10,191 nt of DNA, from NCBI GenBank assembly GCA_903839905.1, contig CAIMDX010000005.1:1-10191 (forward strand), in the 5' to 3' direction. Below the pieces are notes generated by a model, which searched no databases, was not told the DNA's origin, and worked only from the letters and a program-made list of their open reading frames with translations. This document shows positions 5,700 to 10,191 of this stretch, in pieces (position 1 is the stretch's first letter; the number at the start of each line of letters is the position of its first letter). A program made the position numbers and the translations under genes. The DNA comes from an uncultured bacterium (GTDB taxonomy: Bacteria > Patescibacteriota > Minisyncoccia > Minisyncoccales > JAQTVQ01).

Positions 5700-6065
5700 A
5701 TGACAACGATTAAAACAACAATTTCAATAACGGAAGCTCGCAAGCGTATTTTTGATATTGCCAAAGAAGTTCAGACACCAAACAAAGTTTATACTTTAAC
5801 CTCCGATGGCAAGCCAAAGGCGGTTATTATGTCTGCCGAAGAGTACGAATCAATGATTGAAACTATGGAAGTGGAGAGAATATTTCCCGACATAGACAAA
5901 GATATTGCCGAAGTAAAAAGAGCTATAAAGACTGGCGAATACAAAAAATGGCCAACGCTTAGCGATCTTAAAAAAGATTGGGGATTTGCCGCGGCCGGAA
6001 AACCAGAAAAAAAATATGGCGTTCATTCTAGGAATAAAACCAAAAGCAAGAAAAAATCTAGATAA
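5700..6065 (+). CDS. Type II antitoxin, Phd/YefM family
   Basis: The 121-residue protein begins MTTIKTTISITEARKRIF and continues with a Phd/YefM fold: a short strand, helix, then TLTSDGKPKAVIMSAEEYESM (~35-55), in which the GKP-AVI-S-EEYESM pattern is typical. This part dimerises and binds operator DNA. Residues ~56-121 form the toxin-wrapping tail, which ends very basic (RNKTKSKKKSR). The start at 5700 is chosen because the upstream alternatives overlap the promoter boxes. The 3' end overlaps the toxin gene by 50 bases in another frame, so its last ~16 codons and the toxin N-terminus share DNA. The family call is firm; whether it still neutralises anything depends on the state of the toxin. 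Confidence 0.88.
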   Translation: MTTIKTTISITEARKRIFDIAKEVQTPNKVYTLTSDGKPKAVIMSAEEYESMIETMEVERIFPDIDKDIAEVKRAIKTGEYKKWPTLSDLKKDWGFAAAGKPEKKYGVHSRNKTKSKKKSR

Positions 6066-6255
6066 AATTCCGGAAAATTATAGAGCGCGGATAATAGCGG
6101 CGCTAGACGAGATAGCCCTAGATCCTTTTTCCGGTAAAAAATTATTTGGAAAGGAAAAAGAATTGTATTCTGTTCGCATCTGGCCTTACCGGATAATTTA
6201 TAGCGTCAATAAAAGAGAGCTTTTTATTATCGTGATAGATGTCGGCCATCGCTAA
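6016..6255 (+). CDS. RelE/ParE-superfamily toxin, C-terminally truncated
   Basis: The 79-residue protein MAFILGIKPKARKNLDKIPE has a RelE fold: N-terminal helices, DPFSGKKLFGKEKELYSVRI (~41-60), WPYRIIYSV, and LFIIVIDVGHR at the end. RelE toxins cut mRNA in the ribosomal A site. Typical members continue after VGHR/VGKR with about 4 residues and a conserved Val-Tyr, the tyrosine being catalytic in E. coli RelE (Tyr87). Here TAA follows VGHR directly, and the next codons in frame read GVYKS then stop, so one base change (AAA to TAA) explains the loss. It may be inactive or weakened. A TTG at 5986 would add ten residues, but the ATG at 6016 gives the usual RelE N-terminus. Confidence 0.82.
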   Translation: MAFILGIKPKARKNLDKIPENYRARIIAALDEIALDPFSGKKLFGKEKELYSVRIWPYRIIYSVNKRELFIIVIDVGHR

Positions 6256-6352
6256 GGAGTTTATAAAAGCTAAGGGAATCAATCTATCCGAAAATGGGGC
6301 TAACTCTGGTTTTTTAAAATAATGGCGGGGTGAAATTTTTGTAAAAGGAAAC

Positions 6353-6380
6353 AAGCTTCCTGCCAGGCGGGAAGCTTTTT
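6353..6380 (+). terminator. Rho-independent terminator after the toxin-antitoxin operon
   Basis: AAGCTTCCTGC (6353-6363) pairs with GCGGGAAGCTT (6367-6377), 11 bp with one G-U pair and a 3-base loop. A run of five T ends at 6380. Confidence 0.85.
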
Positions 6381-6382
6381 AG

Positions 6383-6411
6383 TTGACAAAATATAGTATA
6401 TGTATTATAGT
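6383..6411 (+). promoter_or_regulatory. Near-consensus sigma70 promoter
   Basis: A perfect TTGACA (6383-6388) is followed, after 17 bases, by TATAGT (6406-6411, 5/6), with TG at 6401-6402 close to an extended -10 position. Transcription would begin near 6418. It is the strongest promoter in the window and starts 2 bases after the preceding terminator's T-run. Confidence 0.85.
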
Positions 6412-6417
6412 ATTTAA

Positions 6418-6483
6418 GTCTTCATAAACTAAAAAGGCAAGAGCAATCGCTTCTTGTCTCGGTCGAAGACAAGAAGCTCTTTT
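6418..6483 (+). ncRNA. Leader with terminator-like hairpin: candidate small RNA or attenuator
   Basis: GCTTCTTGTCT (6449-6459) pairs perfectly with AGACAAGAAGC (6467-6477) over a 7-base loop, and TCTTTT follows (6478-6483). With a start near 6418 this would make an RNA of about 66 bases. The stem can be extended by AAGA (6439-6442) with TCTT (6478-6481). AAGAGC (6439-6444) can also pair with GCTCTT (6476-6481), competing with the main stem. The hairpin lies between a strong promoter and the ATG at 6500, so it either ends a small RNA or attenuates the membrane protein gene. No known riboswitch class is recognised. Confidence 0.5.
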
Positions 6484-6499
6484 AACTTTTAAAAAATAT

Positions 6500-6697
6500 A
6501 TGAATACTTTTTATTGGGTAATAACGATCGCAGGCATTGTGGCTCTACTCATTGCCTTATTAAGCTGGATAACTCTTCTTTTATGGAATTGGCTGTGCCC
6601 TTCCATATTCGGGCTTCGCCAAATTAATATTTGGGAGGCGGCAGGATTGTTAGCTCTCGCAACATTGCTTTTCAGAAGCGGGAATGTAAAAAACTGA
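6500..6697 (+). CDS. Small two-helix membrane protein
   Basis: A 65-residue hydrophobic protein. Residues 3-31 form one membrane helix (FYWVITIAGIVALLIALLSW), and residues ~47-60 a second, shorter one (AAGLLALATLLF). Between them is WNWLCPSIFGLRQINIWEA. The WNWL-P-(I/L)FGL--I--W-A pattern resembles, from memory, a widespread group of very small bacterial membrane proteins with no assigned function. There is no cleavable signal peptide. It has its own promoter, a structured leader and its own terminator, so it is a separate, possibly attenuated, transcription unit. I see no Shine-Dalgarno site. Confidence 0.65.
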   Translation: MNTFYWVITIAGIVALLIALLSWITLLLWNWLCPSIFGLRQINIWEAAGLLALATLLFRSGNVKN

Positions 6698-6701
6698 AAG
6701 C

Positions 6702-6734
6702 AAAAACAACTCTCTCTTTAGAGAGTTGTTTTTT
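6702..6734 (+). terminator. Rho-independent terminator
   Basis: AACAACTCTCT (6705-6715) pairs perfectly with AGAGAGTTGTT (6720-6730) over a 4-base loop, with six T at 6729-6734 that can also pair with the preceding A-run. It ends the small membrane protein transcript and may work in both directions. Confidence 0.9.
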
Positions 6735-6806
6735 ATTGAAAAATTGAATTTTTATTCTAATAGGAAGCTTTTTGTTTTGGAGAGATTGTGATAAATTTAA
6801 GGTGTT

Positions 6807-7394
6807 ATGGATAATACCATTAAAAGAAACTATAAGATCGTTGTTTCCGGGGCAGCTACGACCAGCCATTGCTGCAATGCTATAGAAGAGGTCGCCAGAG
6901 AGCTGGGCCGCCAAGTGGCCGAGCATGGCTGTGTTTTGGTGACTGGAGCCACTACGGGAGTCCCTTATTTCGCGGCTTTGGGAGCCAAAGACGCGGGCGG
7001 AGTTAATATCGGTTTTTCTCCGGCTGAATCCGAGATCTCGCATTTGAAATCTTACAGATTGCCGATTAAGCCTTTTGATGTGATGGTGTACACTGGCGCT
7101 GATTATGTAGGCCGCAATGTGATCATGACCAAATCGGCTGATGGAGTAATCATAGCTTGCGGCAGAATGGGAACAATGCATGAGTTCGCCACTGCTTTTG
7201 AAACCAAAAAACCTTTAGCTGTTTTAGAAGGCACGGGAGGATTTGCCGACAAAGCCCGCATGGTTGCGTCCACTCCCTGCCGCGGCGTCAAAAAAATAAT
7301 TTATGAAAAAGATCCCCATAAAATAGTGGAAAGATTAATCCAGCTGATAGACAAGGAAAAAGAAGTCAACGGAAAGGTCGACATCGGGCAATAA
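6807..7394 (+). CDS. SLOG/LOG-family Rossmann protein (TIGR00725-like)
   Basis: A 195-residue single-domain Rossmann-like protein. It begins with a strand and glycine loop (YKIVVSGAATTS, 9-20), followed by GCVLVTGATTGVPYFAALGA (41-60) where related proteins bind a nucleotide ribose-phosphate, then GADYVGRNVIMTKSADGVI (97-115) and CGRMGTMHEFATAFETKKP (118-136). The last segment corresponds to the PGGxGTxxE motif of LOG phosphoribohydrolases: GT and E126 are kept, but the first residues are C-G-R rather than P-G-G. The family includes cytokinin-type nucleotide hydrolases and nucleotide sensors. The substrate here cannot be told. A weak AAGG at 6799-6802 precedes the start. A possible promoter is TTGAAA (6736) with TAATAG (6758). 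Confidence 0.8.
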   Translation: MDNTIKRNYKIVVSGAATTSHCCNAIEEVARELGRQVAEHGCVLVTGATTGVPYFAALGAKDAGGVNIGFSPAESEISHLKSYRLPIKPFDVMVYTGADYVGRNVIMTKSADGVIIACGRMGTMHEFATAFETKKPLAVLEGTGGFADKARMVASTPCRGVKKIIYEKDPHKIVERLIQLIDKEKEVNGKVDIGQ

Positions 7395-7408
7395 GTTTAT
7401 AAATGGAA

Positions 7409-7529
7409 ACCCGCCTTCGCCCCGCACGATTGCGCGGCTACGGCGAGGCAAAGCCCGCCTTCGCCATTGCCCGCCGTAGCTCTCACAAGAGCGAAGGTGG
7501 GTAAAAGTTACGGCGAGGCGAAGCGAAGT
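7409..7529. repeat. GC-rich inverted/direct repeat element
   Basis: CCCGCCTTCGCC occurs at 7410-7421 and 7454-7465, and nearly inverted as GCGAAGGTGGG at 7491-7501. TACGGCGAGGC(A/G)AAGC occurs at 7439-7454 and 7509-7524. GCTACGGCG (7437-7445) is the exact complement of CGCCGTAGC (7472-7480). The block is far richer in GC than its surroundings and can fold into several stems. It fills most of the gap between two genes and touches the ATG at 7530. Similar CCGCC-TTCGC words are, from memory, frequent in Patescibacteria; a MITE- or REP-like origin is inferred. Confidence 0.75.
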
Positions 7530-8009
7530 ATGGCAACAAAAAAAATAAAAAAAGCTCAAAAACCGGTTAAGAAGCTGGTCAAAAAGGCTGTTAAAAAAGC
7601 CGTGAAGAAAACGGTAAAGAAAGTTGCGAAAAAGCCGGCCAAAAAGGTTGTGAAAAAAATTGTGAAGAATGCTAAAAAATTAGCTAAGCCGTTAGCTAAA
7701 AAATCTGCCAGCAAAGCGAAGAAAGTTTTAGCTCCGGCGATAAAGCCCCGTAAAGAAGCTAGCGGAAAACAGATTGGCAGGATTTTGCATTATTTTGACA
7801 GGATTAGCGTGGCAGTTGTTGAGCTGGACGGAGAGCTATCTGTGGGAGACGCAATCAGAATCATCGGAGGAAAAGAAACGGACTTTAAGCAAGTTATTGA
7901 ATCAATGGAGCTTGAACACGAGAAGATTGGCAAGGCCAAGAAAGGGCAGGCGATAGGAATGGAATTAAAAGACAAAGCCAGAGAAGGTTATAAAGTCTAT
8001 AAAATTTAG
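7530..8009 (+). CDS. Histone-H1-like Lys-rich tail fused to EF-Tu domain-2-like barrel
   Basis: A 159-residue protein in two parts. Residues 1 to ~78 are a low-complexity Lys/Ala/Val tail with KKxVKK and AKK repeats, like histone H1 or bacterial H1-like proteins, likely disordered or helical and binding nucleic acid. Residues ~79-159 read GKQIGRILHYFDRISVAVVE, then LSVGDAIRIIGGKETDFKQV, then ESMELEHEKIGKAKKGQAIG and a final REGYKVYKI. This is the beta-barrel of translation factor domain 2, as in the stand-alone 'elongation factor-like' proteins. There is no GTPase domain. It may bring the barrel to RNA or the ribosome; that is inference. The frame extends to a TTG at 7467, but this part is repeat DNA, so the ATG at 7530 is chosen. 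Confidence 0.8.
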   Translation: MATKKIKKAQKPVKKLVKKAVKKAVKKTVKKVAKKPAKKVVKKIVKNAKKLAKPLAKKSASKAKKVLAPAIKPRKEASGKQIGRILHYFDRISVAVVELDGELSVGDAIRIIGGKETDFKQVIESMELEHEKIGKAKKGQAIGMELKDKAREGYKVYKI

Positions 8010-8037
8010 CCAGGGCTTTAGATTTATCAGTAGAAAA

Positions 8038-8058
8038 AATTAACCAGCCAAGTTAATT
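8038..8058 (+). terminator. Weak AT-rich hairpin before the EndoQ gene
   Basis: AATTAAC (8038-8044) pairs with GTTAATT (8052-8058) over a 7-base loop, followed by AATTTTA. The stem has few GC pairs, so it is at most a weak terminator. Confidence 0.3.
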
Positions 8059-8068
8059 AATTTTATCA

Positions 8069-9331
8069 ATGGAATTTATTGCCGACTTTCATATCCATTC
8101 CAAATACTCCCGGGCTACCAGCAGCCAAATGGAGCTGGAGCCGCTGGACCAATGGGCTAAAATAAAAGGCATCCAAGTTTTAGGTACGGGTGATTTTACC
8201 CATCCGATTTGGTTTGAGAATTTAGTTAAAAAATTGGAACCGGCCGAATCCGGACTTTTTGTTTTAAAAAATGACAAAGGCGATTTTAAAAATAAAACCC
8301 GTTTTCTTTTAACTTCAGAGATTAGTTGTATTTATACCAAGAACGGTAAAGTGCGGAAGATTCATATCGTTTTTTTCGCGCCGTCATTTGAGGCTGTGGC
8401 CAAGATCAATAAAGACCTGGCTGCCGCTGGCGGAAATTTGAGATCGGACGGCCGTCCTATTTTAGGATTGGATGCAAAAAAATTAGTGGAGATAGTTTTA
8501 AACGCAGAACCGAAAGTTTTTGTTGTCCCGGCGCATATTTATACGCCGTGGTTTTCACTATTCGGTTCCCGTTCGGGTTTTGATTCCTTGGAAGAATGCT
8601 TTGAAGAATATTCCAAATATATTTATGCCGGAGAGACAGGCTTATCGTCTGATCCGGCGATGAGCTGGCGCAATTCCAAGCTGGACAGGCTGGCGCTTAT
8701 TTCTTCAAGCGACGCCCACTCTCCGGCCAAGCTGGGACGCGAAGCCACGGTTTTTGACACGGAGTTGAGCTACGAAGCCATCATAGAAGCCTTAAAAGCA
8801 AAAGATCCTAAGAAATTTTTATACACCTTGGAATTTTATCCGGAAGAAGGGAAATACCATTATGACGGCCATCGCGAATGCAATATTTCTTTGAGTCCGG
8901 TAGAATCTAAAAAATATAATAATATCTGTCCGGTTTGCGGCCGTCCGCTGACCATCGGAGTTTTGAATCGCGCTGAAGAGCTGGCCGACCGTCCGCAAGA
9001 ATATAAGCCGGAGAATGCCATTCCCTTCAAAAGTTTAGTGCCTTTACAGGAGATTATTGCTGAATCTTTAGGGGTTGGAGTTATTTCAAAAAAAGTTGGC
9101 TTGGCTTATAATCAGATAATCAAAGAATTCGGTTCGGAATTCAATATTTTGTTAAAAACGCCGTTTGAAATTCTGTCCAAGACCGCTCCGTCAAGAATTG
9201 CCGAAGGAATTGAAAGAGTGAGAGCCGGCCAGCTTTTGATCGATCCAGGCTATGACGGTGTTTTCGGTCGGGTCAAGATATTCTCGGAACAGGAAAAAAA
9301 TATTTTTATTGCCCAGAAAAAACTTTTTTAA
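8069..9331 (+). CDS. Endonuclease Q-like PHP-domain DNA repair nuclease
   Basis: A 420-residue protein matching Endonuclease Q (EndoQ; older TIGR00375 group), known from Thermococcales and some Bacillus, which nicks DNA 5' of deaminated bases (uracil, hypoxanthine, xanthine) and abasic sites. The PHP metal site is visible in ADFHIHSKYSR (H8, H10), GTGDFTHP (D42, H45), LTSEIS, VPAHIYTPWFSLFGSRSGF and SSDAHS (D215, H217). A zinc-binding domain follows: HRECNISLSP (H268, C271) with CPVCGRPL (C287, C290). The C-terminal part has LNRAEELADRP, PFKSLVPLQEII and AEGIERVRAGQLLIDPGYDG, as in the family. The length is like that of P. furiosus EndoQ. No Shine-Dalgarno site is seen. It is probably co-transcribed with the gene 2 bp downstream. 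Confidence 0.87.
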   Translation: MEFIADFHIHSKYSRATSSQMELEPLDQWAKIKGIQVLGTGDFTHPIWFENLVKKLEPAESGLFVLKNDKGDFKNKTRFLLTSEISCIYTKNGKVRKIHIVFFAPSFEAVAKINKDLAAAGGNLRSDGRPILGLDAKKLVEIVLNAEPKVFVVPAHIYTPWFSLFGSRSGFDSLEECFEEYSKYIYAGETGLSSDPAMSWRNSKLDRLALISSSDAHSPAKLGREATVFDTELSYEAIIEALKAKDPKKFLYTLEFYPEEGKYHYDGHRECNISLSPVESKKYNNICPVCGRPLTIGVLNRAEELADRPQEYKPENAIPFKSLVPLQEIIAESLGVGVISKKVGLAYNQIIKEFGSEFNILLKTPFEILSKTAPSRIAEGIERVRAGQLLIDPGYDGVFGRVKIFSEQEKNIFIAQKKLF

Positions 9332-9333
9332 TT

Positions 9334-10191
9334 ATGGAACTGGAAAACATTTTGCAAATAAACCTGCGTTATAAAGGAATGGTAATCCTTTTGGCTTTTA
9401 CTCTTTTAGTCGGGATTTTTTTATATCAAAAAACAGTAAGCATTAAGAAAGAGGTTGAAGCAATATACGCTGATAATTATATTTCAACTGGTTTTATAGC
9501 GCCTAAACCGCAAAGTGAAAAAATTATTTTTGTTGGCGACATTATGCTTGATCGGGGAGTGGAAGCAGTAACTAATGAATTTGGCGGAGGGAATTATAAT
9601 TTTCCATTTTTAAAAATTACTGATTATTTGAGCGGAGCAGACTTAACCGTTGGCAACCTAGAAGGGCCGGTTTCCGATAAGGGCTATAATGTCGGGAGCA
9701 TATATTCTTTTAGAGATAGTCCTAAGGCCATAGATGGGTTGAAGTCGGCTGGGTTTGATCTGGTCAGCCTGGCCAATAACCATATGTTTGATTATACCAG
9801 AGTTGCTTTAGAAGATACTTTCAGACTTTTAGAAGATGCGGGCATAAAATATACCGGAGCAGGTTTTTCCAAAGAAGAAGCTTTAGAGCCGAAAGTTTTT
9901 ACGCTGTCGGACGGAACGAAAATCGCTTTTTTGGCTTTTTCCAATTTGGGGTCAAAAAACTGGGAAGCTCAAACCAGTACTGCTGGACTAGCGTGGCTGA
10001 ATCAAGAAAATTTGGAGAGCAGTATTGCGAAGGCGAGAACCGAAGCGGATATAGTCGTGGCTATGTTCCATTGGGGAGAGGAGTATCAAACTTTATCCAA
10101 TGACGAGCAAAAGAGATTTGCCCATTTAGCTATTGATTTCGGGGCGGATCTGGTCGTGGGGCATCACCCCCATGTGGCGCAAGAAATGGAG
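9334..10191 (+). CDS. CapA-family protein, membrane-anchored (3' end beyond window)
   Basis: The 286 visible residues start MELENILQINLRYKG, followed by one membrane helix (~16-31) and a short linker, then a CapA/PgsA-type metallophosphatase-like domain outside the cell. Motifs are FVGDIMLDRG (67-75), TVGNLEGPVS (105-114), SLANNHMFDY (145-154), then FHWGEEYQTL and GADLVVGHHPHVAQ near the window edge. Family members are linked to poly-gamma-glutamate and capsule synthesis, but many bacteria without such capsules have them, so the substrate is open. The frame is intact up to base 10191 and the protein continues past it. The ATG is 2 bp after the EndoQ stop. Confidence 0.9.
   Translation, partial: MELENILQINLRYKGMVILLAFTLLVGIFLYQKTVSIKKEVEAIYADNYISTGFIAPKPQSEKIIFVGDIMLDRGVEAVTNEFGGGNYNFPFLKITDYLSGADLTVGNLEGPVSDKGYNVGSIYSFRDSPKAIDGLKSAGFDLVSLANNHMFDYTRVALEDTFRLLEDAGIKYTGAGFSKEEALEPKVFTLSDGTKIAFLAFSNLGSKNWEAQTSTAGLAWLNQENLESSIAKARTEADIVVAMFHWGEEYQTLSNDEQKRFAHLAIDFGADLVVGHHPHVAQEME

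Noticed and set aside
6239..6322. 27-codon frame starting at an ATG inside the toxin 3' end
   Set aside because: It is very short, overlaps the toxin in another frame, has no promoter or ribosome site, and includes the lost toxin tail region. It is probably chance.
7467..7529. N-terminal extension of the H1-tail protein to a TTG at 7467
   Set aside because: The 21 residues are translated from the GC-rich repeat element and differ sharply in composition from the protein.
7409..7529. CRISPR array
   Set aside because: The repeat words are unevenly spaced, occur in both orientations and are separated by repeat-derived bases rather than unique spacers. No cas genes are present.

Overview
The window looks like a chromosomal piece of a Candidate Phyla Radiation (Patescibacteria) bacterium, probably of the Parcubacteria group. 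This is inferred from gene content and style: short genes with almost no intergenic space, AT-rich promoters placed so close to start codons that several transcripts would be leaderless, almost no Shine-Dalgarno sequences, Lys-rich protein tails, and low-complexity intergenic repeats of a kind I associate with these genomes. UGA is used as a stop (ruvA and the gene at 2470-3036), so the UGA=Gly code of Gracilibacteria/Absconditabacteria does not apply.

Left part (1-3036, + strand): a possible tail of an upstream gene runs into an inverted-repeat block. Then comes ruvA (Holliday junction helicase), overlapping by ATGA with a MurE-like Mur ligase that lacks the usual N-terminal UDP-binding domain. 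After these are a small basic protein with its own terminator, and a polytopic membrane protein whose external half resembles a CPR pilin C-terminal domain. Hairpins at 3055-3134 separate this from the convergent gene on the right.

Middle (3140-5563): an elp3 homologue on the minus strand (radical SAM plus GNAT) is divergent, with only 10 bp between start codons, from a methyltransferase with clear Trm9/ALKBH8-type features. In eukaryotes Elp3 and Trm9 act in sequence to build mcm5U34 on tRNA, so this is a candidate two-gene wobble-uridine pathway. A tRNA-Arg(CCG) gene follows the methyltransferase after 5 bp.

Right part (5564-10191, + strand): a Phd/YefM-type antitoxin with a canonical promoter overlaps a RelE-family toxin that stops just before its expected C-terminal Val-Tyr motif. 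Then a terminator, a textbook sigma70 promoter, a leader with a terminator-like hairpin (small RNA or attenuator), a 65-residue membrane protein and another terminator. A SLOG/LOG-family protein follows. Next is a GC-rich repeat element that abuts the start of a histone-H1-like tail fused to an EF-Tu domain-2-like barrel. The window closes with an Endonuclease Q homologue (PHP domain plus zinc site) and, 2 bp later, a membrane-anchored CapA-family protein cut by the window edge.

The strongest leads are the Elp3-Trm9 pair, the truncated RelE toxin, the promoter-hairpin leader at 6383-6483, and the H1-tail/EF-Tu-barrel fusion. All functional statements are from reading the sequence and remembered family motifs; no database search was run.
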